Part shown: piece by piece, positions 38,353 through 45,730 of the stretch
Layout: every line of letters starts with the position of its first letter
Position numbering within the stretch: position 1 is the first letter of the stretch
NCBI GenBank assembly: GCA_963755395.1
Contig: CAVWJJ010000001.1
Span: forward strand, 310,001 to 374,000
Reading direction: 5' to 3'
From: DAHVFK01 sp963755395
GTDB lineage: Bacteria; Pseudomonadota; Gammaproteobacteria; Burkholderiales; SG8-39
DNA: 64,000 bases
Translations under genes and position numbers: made by a program
Notes under the pieces: generated by a model
Databases searched by the model: none
Told to the model about the DNA's origin: nothing
Seen by the model: only the letters and a program-made list of their open reading frames with translations

Positions 38353-38801
38353 CGCCAGCGCTCAGTAAGTGCGTTGCGCAGGCGCGCCATCTCGACCGCA
38401 ACGCGTACGGCCTCGGCGCCCTTGTCCGCGCGCGCCAATGCCTGCGCCTCGTCGTCGGTGGTAAGGATGCCGTTCGCCACCGGAATGCCGAACTCGAGCG
38501 CGACGTCCATCACGCCGCGCGCCGACTCATTGGCAACCACCTCAAAATGGTAGGTATCGCCGCGCACCACCGCACCGACCGCCACCAGTGCATCGAAACG
38601 GCCCGACTGCGCCATCCACTGCAGCGCGAGAGGGATCTCGAGCGCCCCCGCGACGCTCGTGCGCACGACATCCTCAGCGCGCACGCTAAGAGCGGCGAGT
38701 TCGGCGTCGGCTCGCGCCAGCAACTGCGCCACGATCTCCTGGTTGAACCGGCTGGAGACGATGCCGATGCGCAGTCCTGCGCCGTTGATCGGTTCGGCCA
38801 T
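38349..38801 (-). CDS. ribH: 6,7-dimethyl-8-ribityllumazine synthase
   Basis: A 150-residue lumazine synthase. It has RIGIVSSRFNQEIVAQLLA (substrate-binding Phe), VAGALEIPLALQWMA, AVGAVVRGDTYHFEVVANES (catalytic His) and FGIPVANGILTTDDEAQAL. It condenses 5-amino-6-ribitylaminouracil with 3,4-dihydroxy-2-butanone 4-phosphate, the product of the neighbouring ribBA gene 3 nt upstream. It forms an icosahedral or pentameric shell in the cytoplasm. Confidence 0.96.
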   Translation of the reverse strand: MAEPINGAGLRIGIVSSRFNQEIVAQLLARADAELAALSVRAEDVVRTSVAGALEIPLALQWMAQSGRFDALVAVGAVVRGDTYHFEVVANESARGVMDVALEFGIPVANGILTTDDEAQALARADKGAEAVRVAVEMARLRNALTERWR

Positions 38802-38804
38802 GGC

Positions 38805-39938
38805 TCAGCCCCTGAGCCGCGGCAGATCGGCGTAGCCCGTGACTTCGAGCCCGAACCCCGCCATGCTCGGCATCTTGCGCGGCGCCGCCATCAAGCGCAT
38901 CTTGCCGACGCCGAGATCGCGCAGGATCTGCGCCCCGATGCCGTAGGTGCGCAAGTCCGTGCTGCGCAGATCGCGGCGCGGGACCCTTTCCTCGGGCCGG
39001 GCCTCCGCCAGGCGCTCTTCGAGCGCGTCGTCGGACTGCGCGCAATTGAGCAGAACCATGATGCCGAGCCCGGAGGCGGCGATCGCCGCCAGCGCCTCCG
39101 GAATGCTCCACGAGTGCGTGCTTGGACCCGAATCGAGCAGATCGACGATCGACAGCGGCTCGTGCACGCGCACCAGCACCTCCGAATCGACGCGGACCTC
39201 GCCGCGCAGCAGTGCGAGGTGGGTGCCGCCGGTCGGTACGTCGCGATAAGCCACCATGCGAAAGCGCCCACACCCGGTATCGATCTCGCGTTCGACGGTG
39301 CGTCGCACCAGGGACTCGTTCGCGCCGCGGTACTGAATCAGGTCGGCGATGGTGCCGATCTTCAGCTTGTGCCCCGTGGCGAACTCGATCAGTTGCGGCA
39401 GGCGGGCCATCGTACCGTCGTCGTTCATCACCTCGCAGATCACGGCGGCGGGCGTAAGTCCGGCGAGCTGGGCCAAATCGCATCCTGCCTCTGTATGCCC
39501 CGCCCGGACCAGCACCCCACCGGGCTGCGCCACGACCGGGAAGACATGGCCTGGCTGTACGATGTCCGTCGGCTTCGCGTCCCGTGCCACGGCCGCACGC
39601 ACCGTTCGCGCCCGATCGTGCGCCGAGATTCCCGTCGTCACGCCGTCTGCGGCCTCGATCGATACGGTGAAGTTGGTCCCCATAGGCGAGCGGTTGTCAC
39701 GCACCATCGGCGGCAGATCGAGCTGGCGGCAGCGCTCCTCGGTAAGCGTCAGGCACACCAGGCCGCGCGCATGCTTGGCCATGAAATTGATCGCCTCCGG
39801 CGTAACGTGCTCGGCCGCGATAACGAGGTCGCCCTCGTTCTCGCGGTCCTCTTCATCGACCAGGATGACCATGTGGCCCGCCCTGAGCTCGGCTACGATC
39901 TCGGGGGTGGGGCTGATGGTGGTGATCTCGCGCCGCAT
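38805..39938 (-). CDS. ribBA: 3,4-dihydroxy-2-butanone 4-phosphate synthase with degenerate GTP cyclohydrolase II domain
   Basis: A 377-residue RibBA-shaped protein. The N-terminal RibB domain is intact: VDEEDRENEGDLVIAAEHVT, RGLVCLTLTEERC, GHVFPVVAQPGG and HTEAGCDLAQLAGL. The C-terminal RibA-like domain keeps the fold but lacks the zinc-binding region expected around G-D-x-x-G-S-x-R-C-D-C. At that place it reads LLDSGPSTHSWSIPEALAAI, with no Cys. GTP cyclohydrolase II activity is therefore unlikely and a separate ribA should exist elsewhere. The start is ATG 39938, with TATAAT 6 nt upstream and no Shine-Dalgarno sequence. It is the first gene of the ribBA-ribH-nusB unit. Confidence 0.93.
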   Translation of the reverse strand: MRREITTISPTPEIVAELRAGHMVILVDEEDRENEGDLVIAAEHVTPEAINFMAKHARGLVCLTLTEERCRQLDLPPMVRDNRSPMGTNFTVSIEAADGVTTGISAHDRARTVRAAVARDAKPTDIVQPGHVFPVVAQPGGVLVRAGHTEAGCDLAQLAGLTPAAVICEVMNDDGTMARLPQLIEFATGHKLKIGTIADLIQYRGANESLVRRTVEREIDTGCGRFRMVAYRDVPTGGTHLALLRGEVRVDSEVLVRVHEPLSIVDLLDSGPSTHSWSIPEALAAIAASGLGIMVLLNCAQSDDALEERLAEARPEERVPRRDLRSTDLRTYGIGAQILRDLGVGKMRLMAAPRKMPSMAGFGLEVTGYADLPRLRG

Positions 39939-39944
39939 GTGCGG

Positions 39945-39950
39945 ATTATA
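39945..39950 (-). promoter_or_regulatory. -10 box placed for leaderless transcription of ribBA
   Basis: A perfect TATAAT on the minus strand is followed by exactly 6 nt (CCGCAC) and then the ribBA ATG. The transcript would start at or next to the start codon. No ribosome binding site exists and no alternative start lies in the next 50 nt. The -35 region (CGTTTT) is poor. There is no room for an FMN riboswitch between this promoter and the gene. Confidence 0.6.
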
Positions 39951-39960
39951 GTGCCCCGCC

Positions 39961-39993
39961 GGAAACGAAAACGGGGCGCGCTCGCGCCCCGTT
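39961..39993 (-). terminator. Rho-independent terminator after rplS
   Basis: An 11-bp GC-rich hairpin (39970-39980 with 39983-39993, 2-nt loop). On the minus strand it is followed by TTTTCGTTT within the last T of the stem and the next bases. It lies 24 nt past the rplS stop and just before the ribBA promoter, separating the two operons. Confidence 0.8.
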
Positions 39994-40016
39994 CGCCCCG
40001 CAACCTGGCGTCGCGC

Positions 40017-40409
40017 CTACTCTTGCGCCTCTGACTCCGCCTCCGCAGCGCCGCGGGCGGCGATTTTTTCGCGTATCCGCGCCGACTTGCCGGAACGCTC
40101 GCGCAGATAGTAGAGCTTGGCGCGGCGCACATCGCCCTTGCGCTTGACCTCGATCGAGGCAATCAGCGGCGAGTGGCTCTGGAAGGTGCGCTCGACGCCC
40201 TCGCCCGAGGAAATCTTGCGCACGATAAAGGAGGAGTTCAGGCCTCGGTTGCGCTTCCCGATCACCACGCCTTCGAATGCCTGCACGCGCTTGCGCTCGC
40301 CCTCGACGACGTTGACGTTGACCACCACGGTGTCGCCCGGCGAGAAATCCGGGATCTTGCTTCCGAGACGCTCGATTTCTTCCTGCTCGATTTTCTGGAT
40401 AAGGTTCAT
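40017..40409 (-). CDS. rplS: Large ribosomal subunit protein bL19
   Basis: A 130-residue L19. The start is ATG 40409 (MNLIQKIEQEEIERL), 3 nt after the trmD stop. It shows PDFSPGDTVVVNVNVVEG, FEGVVIGKRNRGLNSSF and KLYYLRERSGKSARI, the standard L19 blocks. It sits at the 30S-50S interface. It is the last gene of the rpsP-rimM-trmD-rplS operon and is followed by a strong terminator. Confidence 0.97.
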   Translation of the reverse strand: MNLIQKIEQEEIERLGSKIPDFSPGDTVVVNVNVVEGERKRVQAFEGVVIGKRNRGLNSSFIVRKISSGEGVERTFQSHSPLIASIEVKRKGDVRRAKLYYLRERSGKSARIREKIAARGAAEAESEAQE

Positions 40410-40411
40410 GG

Positions 40412-41167
40412 TTATGCTCCGTTTCTCTGCTCCTGCCGGAATTCGTCCAGCAGCTTGCGTTCCTCTTCGTTCAATTCCCTCGCCGCGAGCAAATCCGGCC
40501 TCCTGAGCCAGGTCCGTCCCAGCGCCTGCTTCAACCTCCAACGCCGGATCTGCTCATGGTGCCCGGATAGCAACACCTCCGGCACGCGCGCGCCGGCGTA
40601 GATCTCGGGTCGCGTGTACTGCGGGCAATCGAGCAGTCCGCGTGCAAAGGACTCCTCCACTGCCGATTCTTCGTCGCCGAGCGCTCCCGGCAACTGCCTC
40701 ACCACTGCGTCGATCAACGCCATCGCCGCCAACTCGCCGCCCGACAGGACGAAGTCCCCGAGCGACAGCTCTTCGTCGACTCGGCGCGAAAGCAGCCTTT
40801 CGTCGACACCCTCGTAGCGGCCGCACAGCAATGTCAGCGCCCGCTCCTGCGACAGCTCGACCACCCTGCGGTGCTCGAGCCGCCCACCCTGGGGCGAGAG
40901 GAAAATTACCCTGCCTTTCGCCTCGCCCTGCGACGCGGCCACCGCGTCGAGCGCCTTCTCCAACGGCTCTGCCAGCATCACCATGCCCGGCCCGCCGCCG
41001 TACGGACGATCATCTACCGTCCGGTAATTGTCTGCGGTGAAATCGCGCGGATTCCACGTTTCCAGCCGCCACAGCCCCCGCTCCCTGGCGCGGCGCGTAA
41101 TTCCCGACTGAGTCACTGCCACCAGCGCCTCGGGAAACAGCGTCAACACGTCGAAGCGGATTACCAC
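40412..41167 (-). CDS. trmD: tRNA (guanine37-N1)-methyltransferase
   Basis: A 251-residue TrmD of the SPOUT trefoil-knot class. It shows RFDVLTLFPEAL at the start, DDRPYGGGPGMVMLAEPLEK, LLCGRYEGVDERLL and LSLGDFVLSGGELAAM, the S-adenosylmethionine-binding knot. It methylates G37 of tRNAs reading CNN and similar codons, preventing frameshifting. The start is taken as GTG 41167, overlapping the end of rimM by 7 nt. It is in the conserved rpsP operon. Confidence 0.96.
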   Translation of the reverse strand: MVIRFDVLTLFPEALVAVTQSGITRRARERGLWRLETWNPRDFTADNYRTVDDRPYGGGPGMVMLAEPLEKALDAVAASQGEAKGRVIFLSPQGGRLEHRRVVELSQERALTLLCGRYEGVDERLLSRRVDEELSLGDFVLSGGELAAMALIDAVVRQLPGALGDEESAVEESFARGLLDCPQYTRPEIYAGARVPEVLLSGHHEQIRRWRLKQALGRTWLRRPDLLAARELNEEERKLLDEFRQEQRNGA

Positions 41168-41664
41168 TCCGCGCCCCAATCCACCTCGATGCACCTGCCC
41201 TCGAGATCGACCTTCTTCACCACCGCCGGCACGAAGGGCACCAGACGCATGCTCTTGTCGCCCGCCAGCTCCATCACGTCGTGGGCGCCATTCGAGAACA
41301 GCCCCTGCACGACTCCCAGCACCGATCCTTGCGCGTTCACCACCTCGAGGCCGACCAGATCGGCCCAGTAATACTGCCCCGTTTTTGGCTCCGCCAGCGC
41401 CGCGCGCGGAACCACGACCTTGCTGCCTTTCAGTACCAACGCCTGCTCGCGCGTCTCGATTCCCTCGAGTTTGGCGAGCAGGTTGCCGGAATGAACCCGG
41501 CTTTGCTCGACCCTGTACGTCGCGTCCCCGATGCGCCAAGCCGCGTGCGCTTCGAGGGAGCCAGGCTCGGCACTGTAAGGCACCACCCGTATCCAGCCGC
41601 GCACGCCGTAATTCCCGGCGACACGGCCCATTTCAATCAGCTGTTCAAGCGGCTTTCTTGCCAA
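41161..41664 (-). CDS. rimM: Ribosome maturation factor RimM
   Basis: A 167-residue RimM with MGRVAGNYGVRGWIRVVPY (N-terminal RimM domain) and the PRC-barrel-like YYWADLVGLEVVNAQGSVLG region, ending VDWGAEW. It assists 30S head assembly by binding S19 and 16S rRNA. The start assigned is TTG 41664, overlapping the rpsP end by 20 nt; an internal ATG 11 codons later would remove a few non-conserved residues. Both neighbours support identity. Confidence 0.94.
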   Translation of the reverse strand: MARKPLEQLIEMGRVAGNYGVRGWIRVVPYSAEPGSLEAHAAWRIGDATYRVEQSRVHSGNLLAKLEGIETREQALVLKGSKVVVPRAALAEPKTGQYYWADLVGLEVVNAQGSVLGVVQGLFSNGAHDVMELAGDKSMRLVPFVPAVVKKVDLEGRCIEVDWGAEW

Positions 41665-41896
41665 ACTGCTTTACGAGCCGCACGACCGTGGGGGAAAGCT
41701 GTGCGCCCTTACCCTGCCAGTGCTTGACGCGCTCCACGTTGACGCGTAGGGCCTCGCGGCCTTCAGGCGCCTTGGGGTCGTAGAAACCCACTCGCTCGAT
41801 GAAGCGCCCGTCCCGCGCCCGGCGCGAATCGGCCACCACCATGTGGTAAAAAGGCCGCTTGTTGGCGCCGCCGCGCGCCAGTCGAATCACCACCAT
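41645..41896 (-). CDS. rpsP: Small ribosomal subunit protein bS16
   Basis: An 83-residue S16 beginning MVVIRLARGGANKRPFYHMV, followed by RDGRFIERVGFYDP and ending VVRLVKQFGKKAA. The start is ATG 41896 with GGGGAT upstream. It is the first gene of the rpsP-rimM-trmD-rplS operon. A clear sigma-70 promoter lies 33-63 nt upstream (TTCACA, 18-nt spacer, TATAAT). Confidence 0.97.
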   Translation of the reverse strand: MVVIRLARGGANKRPFYHMVVADSRRARDGRFIERVGFYDPKAPEGREALRVNVERVKHWQGKGAQLSPTVVRLVKQFGKKAA

Positions 41897-41929
41897 TGGG
41901 TATCCCCGTAGAACTGCGAAAAGGCGCGG

Positions 41930-41959
41930 ATTATACGGTGAAAATCAGGGTTTTGTGAA
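41930..41959 (-). promoter_or_regulatory. Sigma-70 promoter of the rpsP operon
   Basis: On the minus strand TTCACA (41954-41959, 5 of 6 to TTGACA), an 18-nt spacer and a perfect TATAAT (41930-41935). Transcription should start near 41923, leaving a leader of about 27 nt to the rpsP ATG. It lies just past the end of ffh. Confidence 0.75.
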
Positions 41960-41993
41960 GCCCTGCGCGCGGGGGGTGCTCCAAACCGAACCG

Positions 41994-43343
41994 CTAGCGG
42001 ATCCCGGGCAGGGCGCCCTTCATACTGCGCATCACGCGCGCCAGATTGCCGCCCTTCATCATCTTCATCATCTTCTGCATCTGCTCGAACTGATTCAGAA
42101 GGCGGTTCACTTCCTGCACCGAAACCCCGGCACCCGCGGCAATTCGACGCTTGCGGGAAGCCTTGAGCAGCTCGGGCTTGGCGCGCTCCTGGGGTGTCAT
42201 CGAGTTGATGATGCCTTCTATGCGGCGCATTTGGCGGTCGTCCTGCAGCTGCGCCGGATTAACCTGCCCCGTGAGCTGCGCCGGCAGCTTGTCCATCAGC
42301 GCCGACATTCCTCCCATCTTCTTCATCTGCTGGATCTGTGCCTTGAAATCCTCCAGATCGAAGCCCTTGCCCCTCTTGATCTTGTCGCCAAAACGCTTTG
42401 CTTCCTCGAGATCAACGCCCTTACGCGCTTCTTCAACCAGGGAGACGATATCCCCCATGCCTAGAATTCGCGAGGCCATGCGTTCCGGGTAGAAGGGCTC
42501 GAGCCCGCCGAGTTTCTCCCCTACGCCGACGAATTTCACCGGCTTCCCGGTCACCTGGCGCACGGACAGTGCCGCGCCACCACGCGCGTCGCCGTCCAGT
42601 TTGGTCAGAATCACGCCGGTCAGTGGCAGCGCGTCGTTGAACGCCTTGGCGACGTTGACCGCGTCCTGCCCCTGCATGGCATCGACGACGAACAGAGTCT
42701 CGATCGGGGCAAGGATGGCGTGCAGAGCGGCAATCTCCTTCATCATCGCTTGGTCGATGGCCAGGCGCCCCGCGGTGTCCACGATGAGCACGTCGTGGTA
42801 GTGCGTCTTCGCGTACTCGAGCGCGCGGCGCGCGATGTCCGCCGGCGCCTCGTCGGGCGACGTCGCCAGAAAGTCCGCTTCCGCTTGCGCCGCGACCGCT
42901 TCGAGCTGGTCAATCGCCGCCGGGCGGTATACGTCGCAGGAAACGACCAGGACCTTCTTCTTCTGTTCCCTCAGCAAGCGGGCAAGTTTGCCCGTGGTCG
43001 TGGTTTTGCCTGAGCCTTGCAAGCCCGCCATCAGTATCACTGCGGGCGGCTGCGCGGCGAGATCGAGCCCTACGTTGGCATCGCCCATCAGGCGTGCCAG
43101 CTCGCGATGCACAACGCCCACCAGAGCCTGGCCGGGGGTCAGACTGCCGATGACGTCTTGCCCGAGCGCTTTTTCGCGCACAGCCGCGATGAAGTCCTTG
43201 ACCACCGGCACGGCGCAATCGGCCTCGAGCAGCGCGACCCGGACCTCGCGCAACGCGTCCTGAATATTAGACTCGGTGAGGCGAGCCTCACCGCGCAGAG
43301 TCTTGACGATGCGCCCAAGCCGCGTTGTCAGGTTGTCGAGCAT
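41994..43343 (-). CDS. ffh: Signal recognition particle protein Ffh
   Basis: A 449-residue Ffh. The start is ATG 43343 (MLDNLTTRLGRIVKTLRG); twelve upstream codons in frame are not conserved. The N domain is followed by the G domain: GLQGSGKTTTTGKLARLL (G1), DTAGRL (G3), TKLDGDARGGAAL (G4). A methionine-rich M domain has QMKKMGGMSALMDKLP and NQFEQMQKMMKMMKGGN, which binds signal peptides and 4.5S RNA. It delivers membrane proteins to FtsY and SecYEG. It is divergent from the ypjD-like gene. Confidence 0.97.
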   Translation of the reverse strand: MLDNLTTRLGRIVKTLRGEARLTESNIQDALREVRVALLEADCAVPVVKDFIAAVREKALGQDVIGSLTPGQALVGVVHRELARLMGDANVGLDLAAQPPAVILMAGLQGSGKTTTTGKLARLLREQKKKVLVVSCDVYRPAAIDQLEAVAAQAEADFLATSPDEAPADIARRALEYAKTHYHDVLIVDTAGRLAIDQAMMKEIAALHAILAPIETLFVVDAMQGQDAVNVAKAFNDALPLTGVILTKLDGDARGGAALSVRQVTGKPVKFVGVGEKLGGLEPFYPERMASRILGMGDIVSLVEEARKGVDLEEAKRFGDKIKRGKGFDLEDFKAQIQQMKKMGGMSALMDKLPAQLTGQVNPAQLQDDRQMRRIEGIINSMTPQERAKPELLKASRKRRIAAGAGVSVQEVNRLLNQFEQMQKMMKMMKGGNLARVMRSMKGALPGIR

Positions 43344-43403
43344 TCGATGGCTGTGCCGGGGACGGAGGCGCCGCGACAACGCGGCACGCGGTGATAAACT
43401 GAA

Positions 43404-44285
43404 ATGATGCCGTACATTCTACTGCACGTGCTGACCTGCGCCGTGTACGCGGGACTTGCGCTGCACTTCTGGAGGACGCGCTGGTTGGCCAGCCCGACAA
43501 CCCCGCCCGCGGGCGAACCGGCGGGCGGCCTGCGGACTTGGGAGCGGGCTGCGCTGCTGCTGCCGCTCGCGCTGCACGGCTGGCTACTGTACGCCGACAT
43601 CATAGCGCCCTCCCAGCCACGCTTTGGGTTCGCCCATGCACTGTCGGCGATGCTCTGGCTGGCAGTGCTTTTCTACTGGGCGGAAAGCTTCTTCTTCAAT
43701 CTCGAAGGCATGCAGGCACCGGTGCTCGCACTCGCGGCGCTCATGGCGCCGCTGCCGGCTATCTTCCCTGGCTACGCCACCACGCACGCGGCGTCGCTCG
43801 AGTTCAAGCTCCACATCGTGCTCGCAATGCTGGCTTACAGCCTGTTCACCATCGCCATCCTGCATGCGCTGCTGATGGCGGTGGTCGAACGCCGCCTGCA
43901 CGGCGCGCGCAAGGGACCGATGGCGATCGGCGAACCGCTCGGACCCCTGCGTGGCCCCTTCGCCTCGCTGCCGCCCTTGCTGACGCTTGAAAAGCTGCTG
44001 TTCCGTCTTATCGGCGCGGCATTTGCGCTGCTTACCCTCACGCTCGCAACCGGGATCATTTTTTCCGAATCGCTGTTCGGCCGGCCAATCCGGTTTGACC
44101 ACAAGTCCGTGTTCGCGGTGGTCTCCTGGCTCACCTTCGCCGCACTCCTGGTCGGGCGTCACTTCTACGGTTGGCGCGGCCGCACTGCGCTGCGCTGGAC
44201 GCTCGCCGGGTTCGTATTGTTGCTGCTGGCCTATATCGGAAGCCGGTTCGTGCTCGAGGTCGTGCTGGGCCGCGGCGCAACCTAG
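43404..44285 (+). CDS. ypjD: Cytochrome c biogenesis CcsA-like inner-membrane protein (YpjD)
   Basis: A 293-residue polytopic protein with about eight membrane helices. Conserved parts are a histidine in helix 2 (LHGWLLY), the AHALSAMLWLAVLFYWAES region and the late HKSVFAVVSWLTFAALLVGRH, with histidines that in CcsA handle haem. It belongs to the CcmC/CcsA family branch called YpjD, usually next to ffh and a CorC-type gene, as here. The start is ATG 43404 or 43407. A true haem-handling role in this branch is not proven. Confidence 0.85.
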   Translation: MMPYILLHVLTCAVYAGLALHFWRTRWLASPTTPPAGEPAGGLRTWERAALLLPLALHGWLLYADIIAPSQPRFGFAHALSAMLWLAVLFYWAESFFFNLEGMQAPVLALAALMAPLPAIFPGYATTHAASLEFKLHIVLAMLAYSLFTIAILHALLMAVVERRLHGARKGPMAIGEPLGPLRGPFASLPPLLTLEKLLFRLIGAAFALLTLTLATGIIFSESLFGRPIRFDHKSVFAVVSWLTFAALLVGRHFYGWRGRTALRWTLAGFVLLLLAYIGSRFVLEVVLGRGAT

Positions 44286-44293
44286 CGGCGCCG

Positions 44294-45589
44294 ATGGAAG
44301 ACATCCCCTTATCGGCGGAGCTGGCGGTTCTGGTCGTGCTGCTGCTGCTATCGGCGTTCTTTTCGATTGCCGAAACGACCATGATGGCGCTCAACCGCTA
44401 TCGGCTGAAGCACCTGGTGGCCCAGGGTCACGGCGGCGCGCGGCGCGCGTCGGCACTGCTCAAGCGCACCGATCGTCTGCTCGGCGGCATTCTCATCGGC
44501 AACACCCTCGCGATCACCGCTGCGACCACCGTCGCAAGCGTGGTCGCGGTGCGGCTGCTGGGCGAGGACAAGCTGACCTACGCCGTAAGCACGTTCGTGA
44601 TTTCGTTCCTGATCATCGTGTTCTCCGAGATAACGCCAAAGGTGGTGGGCGCCACGTATCCGGAGCGTATCGGGCTACCTCTCGCCTACGTCATCGGGCC
44701 GGTGCAGCGGCTGCTCGATCCGGTCGTGTGGTTCGTCAATCTTTTCGTCCGCCCGCTGCTGCTGCTGCTCGGCGTTCGGCCCGAGGAAGATGTAGAGGTG
44801 CAGAAGCTGTCGCCGGAGGAAATACGCACCTTGGTGCTCGAGTCTTCGAGCTTTATGCCGAAGAAGCACGTGAGCATCCTGCTCAACCTGTTCGACCTGG
44901 GCAGCATCACGGTACAGGACATCATGGTGCCGCGAGCGCGCATCGAGTCGCTCAAGCTCGACGACGACATGGAAACAATCAAGCGCCAGATGGCGACCGC
45001 ATATCACCGCCGGCTGCCCGTATTTCGCTCTAGCCAGGGCGACGTGGCAGGCGTGCTGCACTTGCGCAAGGTGCTCGGCCCTCTGGATGCAGGCGCATTC
45101 AGCAAGGCGACGCTCGAAGAACTGGTCGCCGAGCCGTACTTCGTGCCCGCGGCGACGCCGGTATTCACGCAACTGCAGTATTTTCAGGAAAGGAGGGAGA
45201 ACATCGCGCTGGTGGTCGACGAGTACGGCGAGCTGATGGGCCTGGTGACACTCGGCGATATCATTGAGGAGATCATCGGCAAGTTCACCACCACCGTTCC
45301 ATCCGCGGCGCCCGCGCTGCGCTGGGACGAAGACGGCAGTGCGGCGGCCGACGGCGCAATGCCGGTGCGCGAGGTCAACCGCGCGCTGGGCCTGAGCCTG
45401 CCTACGGACGGACCCAAGACGCTAAATGGCCTGATCCTGGAGCATTTGCAGGACATCCCGGAGGCCGATGTCTCGATCAAGATCTCAGGCGTGCCGATGG
45501 AAATCGTTCACTCGCAGGGAAGGGCAGTGAAAGCAGTGCGCATTTTCCGCCCCATGGAGGCTACTGCGGCCCCGGAGAAAGCCGTTTAA
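44294..45589 (+). CDS. HlyC/CorC-family (DUF21-CBS) membrane transporter
   Basis: A 431-residue protein. An N-terminal DUF21/CNNM membrane domain (AFFSIAETTMMALNRYRLKH, FSEITPKVVGATYPERI) is followed by a CBS pair (DIMVPRARIESLKLDDDM, IALVVDEYGELMGLVTLGDI) and a C-terminal CorC_HlyC domain. The family includes magnesium/cobalt efflux proteins. The start is ATG 44294, 8 nt past the ypjD stop, so they are co-transcribed. The exact ion is unknown. Confidence 0.9.
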   Translation: MEDIPLSAELAVLVVLLLLSAFFSIAETTMMALNRYRLKHLVAQGHGGARRASALLKRTDRLLGGILIGNTLAITAATTVASVVAVRLLGEDKLTYAVSTFVISFLIIVFSEITPKVVGATYPERIGLPLAYVIGPVQRLLDPVVWFVNLFVRPLLLLLGVRPEEDVEVQKLSPEEIRTLVLESSSFMPKKHVSILLNLFDLGSITVQDIMVPRARIESLKLDDDMETIKRQMATAYHRRLPVFRSSQGDVAGVLHLRKVLGPLDAGAFSKATLEELVAEPYFVPAATPVFTQLQYFQERRENIALVVDEYGELMGLVTLGDIIEEIIGKFTTTVPSAAPALRWDEDGSAAADGAMPVREVNRALGLSLPTDGPKTLNGLILEHLQDIPEADVSIKISGVPMEIVHSQGRAVKAVRIFRPMEATAAPEKAV

Positions 45590-45674
45590 GGAACCCCTGA
45601 CAAGGTCTTTCACACCACCTTTCTAACCCGGGAAAACGTCGTTTCCTCAGCGCGTTAGCGCTGAAACCTGAGGC

Positions 45675-45703
45675 TTTACAAAAACGCTGCCCCAAGGCAT
45701 TAT
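45675..45703 (+). promoter_or_regulatory. Candidate sigma-70 promoter of pilB
   Basis: TTTACA (45675-45680, 5 of 6), a 17-nt spacer and CATTAT (45698-45703, 4 of 6), ending 27 nt before the pilB ATG. Just upstream lies an inverted repeat, CAGCGC-GTTA-GCGCTG (45648-45663), that could be an operator or a weak hairpin. No sigma-54 type GG/GC promoter is seen. Confidence 0.5.
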
Positions 45704-45730
45704 CGACCGCTAACCGCGGAGCCTCACCCC

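Noticed and set aside
45590..45730. Sigma-54 promoter for pilB
   Set aside because: No TGGCAC-N5-TTGC-like GG/GC pair is present; a sigma-70-type promoter fits better.
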